Part shown: piece after piece, positions 52,368 through 59,673 of the stretch | Position numbering within the stretch: the first letter of the stretch is position 1 | Layout of the letters: each line of letters opens with the position of its first letter | Source: Promethearchaeota archaeon | Lineage (GTDB): Archaea; Asgardarchaeota; Thorarchaeia; Thorarchaeales; Thorarchaeaceae | DNA: 59,718 nt | Assembly: GCA_027031765.1 (NCBI GenBank) | Contig: JALVPN010000217.1 | Coordinates: 1-59,718 of the forward strand | Reading direction: 5' to 3' | Notes under the pieces: generated by a model | The model's database searches: none | The model's input: only the letters and a program-made list of their open reading frames with translations | Told to the model about the DNA's origin: nothing | Position numbers and translations under genes: made by a program

Positions 52368-53609
52368 GTGAGCCCAAAGTACGAAGGACAGTCAGAAGTC
52401 AGCATTGGAACACTGGGACACGTTGACCACGGCAAGACAACGCTGGTGGAGTATCTTACAGGAGAATGGACTGACCGGCACTCCGATGAGGTGCGGAGAG
52501 GGATATCAATTCGTCTGGGATATGCTGCAACTACCATTTTGAAGTGCAGGTCGTGTCCCGAGCCAGAGGCATACACGACGTCGCACCTCGCAAAGGACGG
52601 CAGGTGCCCGAGGTGTGGTGGAGAGCTGGAGAAGTTGCGGGAGGTGTCCTTCGTAGACAGTCCGGGCCACGAGTCGCTTATGGCCACCTGCCTCAGTGGT
52701 GCCAGCCTGATGGACGGGGCAATCCTCGTAGTCGCGGCCAACGAGCGCTGCCCAATGCCCCAGACATCCGAGCACCTGCGGGCCCTTGAGATAGTCGGGG
52801 TGAAGAACATCATCATTGTCCAGAACAAAATCGAGCTGGTAAGTCCAGAGAGGGCCCGGGAGCACTATCAGGAGATAAGGGAGTTCATCAAAGGGACTGC
52901 AGCAGAGGGTGCACCAATAATACCGGTCTCGGCGGTCTTTGGTGCAAACATAGACCTGTTGATTCAAAAGATAGAGGAAATCATACCGACGCCAGAGAGA
53001 GATGCAGATGCCCCACCCAAGATGTTCGTGGCACGCTCTTTTGACATAAACAAGCCTGGAACCCCACCACAAGAACTGAAGGGCGGAGTTATCGGCGGGT
53101 CCATAGTTCAGGGCAGACTCAGGGTTGGCGATGAAATCGAGATTGCGCCGGGTTTCAAGACGAGCAAAGGGTTCAAGCCCATTCGGGCGAAGATAGTAAG
53201 CTTGGTCTCGGGCAGTGGGAACCGGTTACAAGAGGCATACCCCGGGGGACTCATAGGTGTGGGCACGGCGCTTGACCCGGCGTATACACGGGCAGACAGA
53301 CTGGTCGGGAATGTCGTTGGAAGGGTCGGGAAGATGCCAAAGACGATGCACAAACTCATGTTCAGACCAGTCCTCATGGAACGCGTTGTTGGGATGGAAA
53401 CGAAGAAAGAGGTGGAGAACCTCAGACTCAAGGAGCCACTTATGCTGGTGGTAGGCACTGCAGCCACAGTCGGGATAATCACAAGACTACATGGCGACGA
53501 GATTGAACTCACACTGAAACGTCCGGTCGCCGCTGAGAAGGGGCAGCGGGTTGCAATTGGGAGGCGTGTCGAGAACAAGTGGCGACTGATTGGATATGCA
53601 GAGATATGA
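52368..53609 (+). CDS. eif2g: Translation initiation factor aIF2 subunit gamma
   Basis: The GTPase subunit that carries initiator Met-tRNA to the small subunit. G-motifs [19 protein letters not shown] and NKIEL are intact, with a zinc knuckle formed by CRSCPEPE and CPRCGGE (about residues 61-87). Three domains cover 413 residues. Start is GTG after GGAATAGG. The PIN gene follows 36 bases later. Confidence 0.97.
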   Translation: MSPKYEGQSEVSIGTLGHVDHGKTTLVEYLTGEWTDRHSDEVRRGISIRLGYAATTILKCRSCPEPEAYTTSHLAKDGRCPRCGGELEKLREVSFVDSPGHESLMATCLSGASLMDGAILVVAANERCPMPQTSEHLRALEIVGVKNIIIVQNKIELVSPERAREHYQEIREFIKGTAAEGAPIIPVSAVFGANIDLLIQKIEEIIPTPERDADAPPKMFVARSFDINKPGTPPQELKGGVIGGSIVQGRLRVGDEIEIAPGFKTSKGFKPIRAKIVSLVSGSGNRLQEAYPGGLIGVGTALDPAYTRADRLVGNVVGRVGKMPKTMHKLMFRPVLMERVVGMETKKEVENLRLKEPLMLVVGTAATVGIITRLHGDEIELTLKRPVAAEKGQRVAIGRRVENKWRLIGYAEI

Positions 53610-53645
53610 CCACACCAACATGTGGATGGCGGCATGTGATGGGCA

Positions 53646-54047
53646 TTGCCATTGGCAGTCGTTGTAGACACTAACTTTCTGCTGGTGCCTGCACAGTTTG
53701 GCATTGACATCTTCGAAGAGGCCGAACGGGTTCTGGAGCGCCGGATTGAGATGATAGTAATTCCAGCGGTGGTGCGCGAGGTGACACGGGGACTGAGAGA
53801 GGCACCCAGCACGACTGTGAAACGTCACTTCCGCATCGCGCAGGGCCTGTTGAGCAGGTGCACTCTGATAACACATGAGCCCCCAGGGAGTACGACAGAC
53901 GAGCAGGTGCTCAACCTTGCGCGGTCTACAGGGGGTGTACTCGCCACCAATGACCGCGCGTTACGTGTACGGGCACGTCATCATGGGGTACCGGTGCTAT
54001 ACATGCGTTCAAGGAAACACCTCGCACTTGATGGTGATGTCGTGTAA
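53646..54047 (+). CDS. PIN-domain protein (Fcf1/Utp24-related VapC-like)
   Basis: A 133-residue PIN-fold nuclease. Active-site acids are in VVDTNFLLVP (Asp), VREVTRGL (Glu), STTDEQVLN (Asp) and VLATNDRALR (Asp). In archaea this position after aIF2-gamma is typical of the Fcf1-like protein expected to act in rRNA processing. No antitoxin gene is next to it, which argues against a VapBC toxin. Start is TTG. Confidence 0.85.
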   Translation: MPLAVVVDTNFLLVPAQFGIDIFEEAERVLERRIEMIVIPAVVREVTRGLREAPSTTVKRHFRIAQGLLSRCTLITHEPPGSTTDEQVLNLARSTGGVLATNDRALRVRARHHGVPVLYMRSRKHLALDGDVV

Positions 54048-54204
54048 CTGTCACAACCCGACAGGTGGGGCATGCAGTGGCGTGGATCCCGGTCGGGTGT
54101 TTGGTGGGCCACACGAGTGTGTCTGTCCGGCAGGGCGAATTGGACTTCTTGCCAAAACGCTCCACCAGTGTGGCATGCATGTGACCCCTGACGATAGAGG
54201 AACC

Positions 54205-54262
54205 TTTTTATTGTGACCAAAGGAACGGGCCCTGAGCCGTCAGGTTCAGACCTGGGAGCCCC
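54205..54262 (+). promoter_or_regulatory. Promoter and leader hairpin before rpo7
   Basis: TTTTTATT (54205-54212) is a TATA box with a predicted start near 54234. The leader then folds CAGGT-TCAG-ACCTG (54241-54254), with GGGC/GCCC (54227-54230 with 54258-54261) outside it. The leader is about 80 bases long, unusually long for this genome. It may be regulatory, or nothing more than a chance hairpin. Confidence 0.35.
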
Positions 54263-54314
54263 TAGTGTCTGATTGTTCTAGATGCTTGTTGTACGAGTAG
54301 AGGAGCCCTTCATA

Positions 54315-54884
54315 ATGTACAGCATCGTCACTGTGCGGGACAAAGTACGAATCCCCCCTCGGGACTTTGGGAAACCAATCAGAGAGTCAGCACTACAGTA
54401 CTTGAGGAAGACAAGCGAGAATGTACTCGACCGTGACATCGGCCTGATGATTGCAGTGATTGATATTGAGGACATAGGGCCCGGAAAACTGATACCCGGG
54501 GACGGGGCCACATACCACTCAGTTGTGTACAAGGTGCTTGCATTCAAGCCAATACGTGGCGAGGTGGTCGAGGGGAGTGTTGTCGAGATAATGGACTTTG
54601 GAGCCTTTGTGAGAGTGGGACCTCTTGACGGCCTGTGTCATGTTTCACAGATCTGTGACGACTTTATTACGCAGGACCAGAAGGGCAACGCGTTGTTGGG
54701 CAAGGAGACCGGCCGGATACTCTCAGAGGGGGACTATGTCCGTGCATGTATTACATCAATTAGCGGCGAGGCCGGGGACCGGTCAGGAGAGCTGGGTCTT
54801 CCAATGCGGCAGCGGTTCCTGGGCAAGACTGGGCCCGACCAGTCCTGGGTCGAGGAGGACCTGAAGCGTGCACGGGGAGAGTAG
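54315..54884 (+). CDS. rpo7: RNA polymerase subunit Rpo7 (RpoE1)
   Basis: The Rpb7-like stalk subunit: an N-terminal tip domain and a C-terminal S1/OB domain (GEVVEGSVVEIMDFGAFVRV). The ATG at 54315 gives the standard start MYSIVTVRDKVRIPP and follows GAGGAG; an earlier ATG at 54282 would add 11 residues. Spt4 follows 14 bases later, a conserved archaeal order. Confidence 0.95.
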   Translation: MYSIVTVRDKVRIPPRDFGKPIRESALQYLRKTSENVLDRDIGLMIAVIDIEDIGPGKLIPGDGATYHSVVYKVLAFKPIRGEVVEGSVVEIMDFGAFVRVGPLDGLCHVSQICDDFITQDQKGNALLGKETGRILSEGDYVRACITSISGEAGDRSGELGLPMRQRFLGKTGPDQSWVEEDLKRARGE

Positions 54885-54898
54885 GGAGGAGGACGACT

Positions 54899-55111
54899 AT
54901 GGCGAAGCTGAAAGCATGTCGAGAGTGTCACTTCCTGACCACTGAGAACCAGTGTCCTAACTGCAAGAGCACGAACCTGAGCACATCGTTTACGGGGATT
55001 GTAGTCATCCTTCCTGGTCGAGACCCTCACGAAGACCCACGAAAGACCTCATACATCGCTGAGCGGCTCAACATCGACAAGCCCGGCAAGTACGCGCTCA
55101 AGGTAAGATAG
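54899..55111 (+). CDS. spt4: Transcription elongation factor Spt4 (RpoE2)
   Basis: A 70-residue zinc protein that pairs with Spt5 on the polymerase clamp. Zinc ligands are CREC and CPNC (residues 8-22). GIVVILPGRDP and KPGKYALKVR complete the family pattern. The kinase gene (DUF359) often placed between spt4 and eS24 is absent. Confidence 0.95.
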   Translation: MAKLKACRECHFLTTENQCPNCKSTNLSTSFTGIVVILPGRDPHEDPRKTSYIAERLNIDKPGKYALKVR

Positions 55112-55470
55112 AAGGGCATGAGGCCTCAGCAGAGCAGGCCACTGAGCGACTGCACCGATGGAGGTGCCCCCAGACGGGAAGTGGTAGGGAGAACAGTGCA
55201 AACACTTATGCCTCTACCTGCCCTGCACCGGGGATACGCTGAACGTTGGGGCCTGACATGTCCAGCAGTTGGTCGAGCCTGGCGCCTACGCAGGACATCG
55301 AGCTATGCCCGTAAGATTGATTGGCTGAAAGATTGAGACACCGCAACTGAGAGAGAAACGCCATCCCTGTAGCTGGACAACTGAGCGGAACGTAACTCCT
55401 GACCCTAAGCTTTATTAGACCACTGCAGGTGGGTCCGCTGACCTGCCTGATACTTGAGCGTGATGCCAAG
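55112..55470 (+). other. 360-base region without a protein gene
   Basis: No coding frame between spt4 and eS24 looks real. It holds a TATA-like box (55202-55210), a foldable element (55231-55310, listed separately) and the eS24 promoter (CTTTATTAG, about 55409-55418). Confidence 0.5.
55231..55310 (+). ncRNA. Candidate structured small RNA between spt4 and eS24
   Basis: An ACACTTATG TATA-like box (55202-55210) points to a start at about 55231, where GGGATA can pair with TATGCCC (55304-55310, one bulged G). Inside, ATGTCC (55258-55263) pairs exactly with GGACAT (55293-55298). Two CTGA sequences occur (55239-55242, 55253-55256) but no convincing C box, and no ACA box at the 3' end. No known family recognised. 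Confidence 0.3.
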
Positions 55471-55764
55471 ATGGAGATTGAAATCCTGAGAGAACGCGAG
55501 AACAGGACGCTCTCACGGAGGGAAATAGAGTTCAGGGTGGACCACAGTGGGAACACTACACCCAGCAGAGCGGATGTCCGTGCGAAAATCAGTGCAATGT
55601 TCAATGCGGACGTAGAGTCGGTAATCATCAAGGAGATGCACACATGTTTTGGGGCAGGGATTACTGGTGGTGAAGCCCGTATATACTCAAGTCCAGAGCA
55701 GGCACGACGGGTCGAGCTTGACTACGTAATAAGAAGGCACGAACCAAAGGAGGAGGCACGTTGA
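55471..55764 (+). CDS. rps24e: Small ribosomal subunit protein eS24
   Basis: A 97-residue eS24 with the family start [20 protein letters not shown] and the [15 protein letters not shown]-like [16 protein letters not shown]. The frame extends to 55429 but the promoter and family support the ATG at 55471. The stop overlaps the TTG start of eS31 (TTGA). Confidence 0.94.
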   Translation: MEIEILRERENRTLSRREIEFRVDHSGNTTPSRADVRAKISAMFNADVESVIIKEMHTCFGAGITGGEARIYSSPEQARRVELDYVIRRHEPKEEAR

Positions 55765-55928
55765 CGTACAAGTACTACCGCGTGGACAAGAGTGGAAAAG
55801 TAACATGTCTCAAACGACCATGTCCACGCTGTGAGAAGGGGACATTCATGGCCGAGCACTATAACAGGTTCTCATGCGGACGCTGCGGCTACACGGAGTT
55901 CAAGCGAAAGGGTAGGGGCGGCACATAG
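55761..55928 (+). CDS. rps27ae: Small ribosomal subunit protein eS31 (S27ae)
   Basis: A 55-residue zinc-ribbon ribosomal protein read directly from the DNA. It has [14 protein letters not shown] at the start and zinc ligands CPRC and CGRC. The start is a TTG overlapping the eS24 stop by three bases, with GGAGG in good position. It lacks the ubiquitin moiety fused to the eukaryotic protein. Confidence 0.94.
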   Translation: MTYKYYRVDKSGKVTCLKRPCPRCEKGTFMAEHYNRFSCGRCGYTEFKRKGRGGT

Positions 55929-55970
55929 CAGATGACGACATAAGCTGGAACTACACTCCCACCGACTGTT

Positions 55971-56276
55971 CTAGTCGGCCACCACAGTCATAATCCAGCG
56001 GGTGCCAAACAGCAGCATCATGACTAGACCCAGCGAAAGGTCGACATATACCACATAGTCTACAAGGGCAGCCGTCAGCATGAGGGACAGGAGGATGGAG
56101 AGTGGAAATGTGACTATGAACGTTACAGTGGGGACTAGCAACGAAATGACATCGGTGGCCACCATCGCACAGACTAGCGAAACTGTCCACACAAAGTAGA
56201 TACCGACAAGTAGTGCTAGGGTGGGGATCACTGCTGTCACACTCGATGGGGGACATGTGGTCGACAGGAAGACCAC
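55971..56276 (-). CDS. Small integral membrane protein, unknown
   Basis: A 101-residue protein with three hydrophobic helices (about 13-37, 42-70 and 76-92), no motifs and a GTG start. A TATA-like GTTTAAAATG lies on the minus strand at about 56334-56343, roughly 60 bases upstream. The high hydrophobicity over the whole chain favours a real gene, but no family is recognised. Confidence 0.5.
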   Translation of the reverse strand: MVFLSTTCPPSSVTAVIPTLALLVGIYFVWTVSLVCAMVATDVISLLVPTVTFIVTFPLSILLSLMLTAALVDYVVYVDLSLGLVMMLLFGTRWIMTVVAD

Positions 56277-56420
56277 TGTACAGCACCCATGGCTGCAGGA
56301 GCAGTCCTGTCTGCACTATCGTATGCGCACCTGCATTTTAAACACCCGGGGTTGCTGTCCTGATGCAGCCCCAGTGACCGGCAGAGCTGTGGAGTACGGG
56401 CTGACGACAGTATGAAAAGC

Positions 56421-56428
56421 CTTAAAAC
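56421..56428 (+). promoter_or_regulatory. TATA box for initiator tRNA
   Basis: CTTAAAAC preceded by GAAAAGC, about 37 bases before the tRNA 5' end. Confidence 0.55.
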
Positions 56429-56461
56429 TCCACTCAGCAACGAATATCCCAGCCCAGAGAA

Positions 56462-56571
56462 AGCGGGTTGGGGAAGCCAGAAGACGATTGGACTGCCCAT
56501 CGTCTGCCGAAGTCTATCCCGCGGGGCTCATAACCCCGAGATCAGTGGTTCAAATCCACTACCCGCTACCA
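56462..56571 (+). tRNA. Initiator tRNA-Met (CAT) with a 31-base D-loop intron
   Basis: Acceptor AGCGGGT/ACCCGCT, anticodon arm CGGGG-CTCATAA-CCCCG with the three G-C pairs typical of initiators, T arm AGTGG-TTCAAAT-CCACT, discriminator A, encoded CCA. The D-loop is interrupted by 31 bases (56481-56511). Removing them gives AGCCAGGTCTA with the invariant GG and A21. The intron has a seven-pair hairpin (AGACGAU with AUCGUCU). Both cuts fall after the second base of 3-base bulges (AGA and AAG), four bases apart as expected; the four-base central helix is imperfect. A cut at 56508 is also possible but leaves a 14-base loop. Confidence 0.88.
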
Positions 56572-56810
56572 TCCTATTCTTGTTCTAGTCTTCTGCTGTG
56601 GCCATAGCTGGATGAGGCTGGTCGCAGGCATATCCAAGCACATGACCAGACGATGAGGACTAACACGACCTGCACCTTACGTATCAGCCGATGGTACACA
56701 CTGCGTCTAGCCCGGTGGGGAAATACGAGGACATACAATAGCGCCCAGCAAGACTGTGTACCAAGGTGCATTGTGTGGTCAGAGCGGCCGCCGCCAAGGT
56801 AGTCCCGGGG
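56572..56810. other. Intergenic region
   Basis: About 240 bases between the initiator tRNA and the UPF0251 gene. I see no gene, repeat or RNA family here. Confidence 0.5.
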
Positions 56811-57131
56811 CTAGTCATCGGAGCTGGTGTCAGAGTCCCGATGGCCGATTATGAGGGGACGGGCATCATAGATAGCTCTGGCGACCTTCGAACGGGCACT
56901 GGCTAGAAGGCGCCACACTGTCCCACGGCTGACCCCCATGGCGCGCCCGGCATCCTCCTGGTACAGGCCCTCAATGTCTACAAGACGGAGTACCTCAGCC
57001 TCTGCAAGATCCAGTACGAGGGGCTCGGGACTCCCCAGAGGATGCGGATCCATCCGTCTGGCCGCAGGCACCTTGCGGATTACAGGCTGGATTGGATACC
57101 GGCCACGACAACCACGTCTTCGTCTGTGCAT
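56811..57131 (-). CDS. UPF0251 (DUF134) predicted DNA-binding protein
   Basis: A 106-residue protein. The C-terminal half has the sigma-70-region-4-like helix-turn-helix of the family: EVLRLVDIEGLYQEDAGRAM, then GVSRGTVWRLLASARSKVA. The basic N-terminus (RRRRGCRGR) is common in the family, although the usual cysteine pair is reduced. A TATA element (GATATAAG, 57173-57180, minus strand) is about 45 bases upstream. It is divergent from the DUF5320-like gene, with two identical 13-base repeats between them, and is probably the local regulator. Confidence 0.85.
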   Translation of the reverse strand: MHRRRRGCRGRYPIQPVIRKVPAARRMDPHPLGSPEPLVLDLAEAEVLRLVDIEGLYQEDAGRAMGVSRGTVWRLLASARSKVARAIYDARPLIIGHRDSDTSSDD

Positions 57132-57172
57132 GTCCACTCAACTCGTTACCATCGTACCGTCCCACCGCTAGC

Positions 57173-57180
57173 CTTATATC
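57173..57180. promoter_or_regulatory. Shared TATA region between UPF0251 and DUF5320-like genes
   Basis: CTTATATC on the plus strand, GATATAAG on the minus strand. Spacing suits both divergent genes (about 45 and 57 bases to their starts). Confidence 0.45.
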
Positions 57181-57185
57181 TGTTC

Positions 57186-57221
57186 GTATGCACAGAAATA
57201 TTGTGAGAGTATGCACAGAAA
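57186..57221 (+). repeat. Two identical 13-base direct repeats (GTATGCACAGAAA)
   Basis: Copies at 57186-57198 and 57209-57221, 23 bases apart start to start, that is about two helical turns. They lie just downstream of the shared TATA box and would overlap the transcript start of the DUF5320-like gene, so they are candidate operator sites for the UPF0251 protein or another regulator. Confidence 0.6.
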
Positions 57222-57233
57222 AGGTGATGTGAT

Positions 57234-57548
57234 GTGAGCTACCCATATGGATTTGGACATGGCAGGGCCGCGGGACGGGGCCGCGGCGGGAACTGGGGAA
57301 TGTGGCCCGGCAATGGGCCATTCCGGCACCTGCCCCCGTGGGAACGACCAGGCTGGCTGTACGGCCCCGGCTCATGCTGGACACTTGGCTACTGGGGACG
57401 GGCCACAACGCCACCGCCAGTGGCACCTGGCGTCACTGACGTCCAAGTGCTACAGCGCCAGAAGGAGATTATCGAGGCGCAGCTTGAGTCGCTACGGACG
57501 GCCCTGGCCGATATCGAGAAGAAACTCAGAGAGCTCAGTGAAGAGTAG
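57234..57548 (+). CDS. DUF5320-like glycine/tryptophan-rich protein with coiled coil
   Basis: A 104-residue protein. The N-terminal half is rich in Gly, Arg, Pro and aromatic residues (GHGRAAGRGRGGNWGMWPG); the C-terminal third is a coiled coil (LQRQKEIIEAQLESLRTALA). This layout is that of small proteins (DUF5320-type, from memory) found beside NifX-like and MinD-type Fe-S ATPase genes. Start is GTG behind AGGTGATG. Function unknown, perhaps metal-cofactor related. Confidence 0.7.
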   Translation: MSYPYGFGHGRAAGRGRGGNWGMWPGNGPFRHLPPWERPGWLYGPGSCWTLGYWGRATTPPPVAPGVTDVQVLQRQKEIIEAQLESLRTALADIEKKLRELSEE

Positions 57549-57595
57549 AGAAGAGCGGGTGGATGGCCTGCTGGACAGACAGGAGCAACGCCGGT

Positions 57596-58459
57596 TCAGT
57601 GGGCCATCCCAATGACCCGGTCCCACATCTCAACTATTCTCTCTGTCATGGAGTGAGAGGGGGCATATTCCGGGAGCGGGAGCGCGGCGACCATAGAGTC
57701 TGTTGTGACCGTGTCGAAGGGGAGCCGGCCCAGCACCTCCACACTACGGCCTTGGCACATGTCCTCAATCTTCCGGGTGTTGTCAACATTGAGGTCGTAC
57801 TTGTTGATCACGACCGTTGCGGGAACCCTGAAGCGCTCGAGGAGAGAGAGGATACGGTCGAGGTCGTGAAGACCGCTCATCGTTGGCTCCGTGACCACCA
57901 CAGCCAGCTGGAGACCAGTAACGGTGGCGATGACGGGGCAACCAATCCCTGGCGACCCGTCGATAAGAATGGTGTCAGAACCAGTGGCATTTGCGATTCG
58001 TTCGCCCAGCTTGCGCACCTCAGTCACAAGACGGCCCGAGTTGCCCTCGCCAGGCAACAGGCGCGCATGGGCCATGGGACCATAGCGGGTGGCAGACTCG
58101 AAGATGTATCCAGAGAGCCGGGGAGAGAGGTCTATTGCGTCCACCGGGCAGACATGTGCACAGACACCGCACCCCTCGCAGGACAGGGCATCAATCTCAG
58201 GCACATCCACTGCACCGAACCTGCAATGGGTCTCACACAGTCCGCAGCGAGTACACTTGTCCACATCGATTGACGCGACCTTGGAGCCACTGAACTCAGA
58301 CTCACTCTTGACGACAGGATGGAGCAGGATGTGGAGGTCGGGGGCATCAACGTCACAGTCAACGAGGACGACATCGTCCGCAGCTGCTGCGAAGGAAGCG
58401 GTGAGTGTCGTCTTGCCCGTTCCACCCTTTCCACTGACTATGCCTATCTGGACTGCCAT
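57596..58459 (-). CDS. MinD/Mrp-type ATPase with two [4Fe-4S] ferredoxin motifs (A)
   Basis: A 287-residue deviant-Walker P-loop ATPase (GKGGTGKTT, residues 10-18) with an inserted ferredoxin domain bearing two four-cysteine clusters: CTRCGLCETHC (about 69) and CEGCGVCAHVC (about 94). The later DGSPGIGCPV and EPTMSGLHDL are typical. Such proteins work in pairs with a NifX-like protein in metal-cluster (orange-protein type) systems. It follows paralog B by two bases, so the genes are coupled. Confidence 0.9.
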   Translation of the reverse strand: MAVQIGIVSGKGGTGKTTLTASFAAAADDVVLVDCDVDAPDLHILLHPVVKSESEFSGSKVASIDVDKCTRCGLCETHCRFGAVDVPEIDALSCEGCGVCAHVCPVDAIDLSPRLSGYIFESATRYGPMAHARLLPGEGNSGRLVTEVRKLGERIANATGSDTILIDGSPGIGCPVIATVTGLQLAVVVTEPTMSGLHDLDRILSLLERFRVPATVVINKYDLNVDNTRKIEDMCQGRSVEVLGRLPFDTVTTDSMVAALPLPEYAPSHSMTERIVEMWDRVIGMAH

Positions 58460-58461
58460 GT

Positions 58462-59307
58462 CTAGACCATCTCACGGATTTGCTCGAACATCTCACGGAA
58501 CCGCCGGCGCCACTCAGCATCCCCCCTCACAAAGGGGATTCCAGCAGAGTACAGCTCTGCAATCCGACGTTCGAAGGGGATTTCCATAAGGACAGGGATG
58601 TCATTCTCCCTACAGAACTGGTGTAGCCTGTCATCACCAATACCAGCCCGGTTCACTATTACGCCATATGGGATGCCCAGCGTACTGATTACCTCAACGG
58701 TCATCGAGAGGTCATGCACACCAAAAGGTGTTGGTTCCGAAACGAGGACGACAAAGTCGGAGCCCCTGATACTTTCGATTACCGGACATGCGGTGCCAGG
58801 CGGTGCATCCACCACGACATCACCACTACCGGCCTCTGCCTTGACAGCCCTGATTACAGATGTCGCCACAGGCTCACCAATCTTCAGTTCACCATACACG
58901 AGTCGGATGCCGTCAATGTTAGCGGTGTGCACCCACCCCACCCTGCGGGGCCTCTCGCTTATTGCGTGGGTCGGACAGACCATCGCGCAACCACCACAGC
59001 TGTGGCACAGCTCCTCATATACAATGGTCTTTGTCTTGCCTACAAAGATTGCATTGAACTGACAGAAGTCGGCACAGGCCCCACAGTGGCTGCACGAGTC
59101 CTGGTCAACGACGGGGGTGGGGACTGTTACGGGTGTGGACTCGAATGTCGGGGGATGGAGCAGAGTATGTGCATTTGGCTCCTCAACATCGCAGTCAAGC
59201 AGGGTCACATCGCCAAGTGCAACTGCCAGGTTGACTGCAACTGTAGTCTTACCAGTACCACCTTTCCCACTTGCGACTGTGACCAGCAACGAAGCACACC
59301 CAGCCAT
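58462..59307 (-). CDS. MinD/Mrp-type ATPase with two [4Fe-4S] ferredoxin motifs (B)
   Basis: Paralog of the previous gene, 281 residues: P-loop GKGGTGKTT, cluster motifs CSHCGACADFC and CHSCGGCAMVC, then DAPPGTACPV and EPTPFGVHDL. Two similar but not identical copies in tandem are normal for this system and may form a heterodimer. Start follows the NifX-like stop directly. Confidence 0.9.
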   Translation of the reverse strand: MAGCASLLVTVASGKGGTGKTTVAVNLAVALGDVTLLDCDVEEPNAHTLLHPPTFESTPVTVPTPVVDQDSCSHCGACADFCQFNAIFVGKTKTIVYEELCHSCGGCAMVCPTHAISERPRRVGWVHTANIDGIRLVYGELKIGEPVATSVIRAVKAEAGSGDVVVDAPPGTACPVIESIRGSDFVVLVSEPTPFGVHDLSMTVEVISTLGIPYGVIVNRAGIGDDRLHQFCRENDIPVLMEIPFERRIAELYSAGIPFVRGDAEWRRRFREMFEQIREMV

Positions 59308-59673
59308 TCAGTGCCTAGCATCAACACAGCCTTCTGTAAGCTCCACGAGCTCGCCCCGGACGAACGCGTCCAGGATCTCGTCAGTGCGTACTGTGTTCGC
59401 CTTCAGAACCGCAATGCGCTGATCCTGGAAGCTCATCAGGCCACGCGGGCCCATGCCCTGCACAATTACGACATCGGGCCTGTGAGCGAGGACATTGTCG
59501 TGCGCATGACCACGACCACCAGAGTGCTCACCGGTATTTGGGAACACCTCTCGCCGTGACACAGTGCCATCGTCGTCGAGTTCTACTAGGAGGAAGTATG
59601 GGGCACGGCCGAAGTGCCCCGAGATGACATCCCCATCAGCTGACTGGACTGGGAGCAGCAGTCTTGGACACAA
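59308..59673 (-). CDS. NifX/NifB-type dinitrogenase-cofactor-binding family protein
   Basis: A 121-residue protein of the NifX/NifB C-terminal/MTH1175 family, which binds metal-sulfur clusters. The family blocks are SGHFGRAPYFLLVE, VVIVQGMGPRGL and ILDAFVRGEL. A histidine-rich NTGEHSGGRGHAH loop could bind metal. The frame is open to the window edge (59706), but TTG at 59671-59673 with GGAGGTGG nine bases upstream looks like the start. No nitrogenase genes are near, so a nitrogen-fixation role is unlikely. Confidence 0.88.
   Translation of the reverse strand: MCPRLLLPVQSADGDVISGHFGRAPYFLLVELDDDGTVSRREVFPNTGEHSGGRGHAHDNVLAHRPDVVIVQGMGPRGLMSFQDQRIAVLKANTVRTDEILDAFVRGELVELTEGCVDARH

Noticed and set aside
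53646-54047. VapC toxin of a toxin-antitoxin pair
   Set aside because: No antitoxin-like gene is adjacent and the position after aIF2-gamma fits the Fcf1-like protein.
54227-54262. Resemblance of the rpo7 leader to the conserved tip of SRP RNA (GTCAGG...GGGAGC)
   Set aside because: Only one strand resembles the motif and there is no room or pairing for a roughly 300-base SRP RNA.
59308-59673. Nitrogen-fixation gene
   Set aside because: The NifX/NifB-type domain alone is common in non-fixing organisms and no nif structural genes are present.
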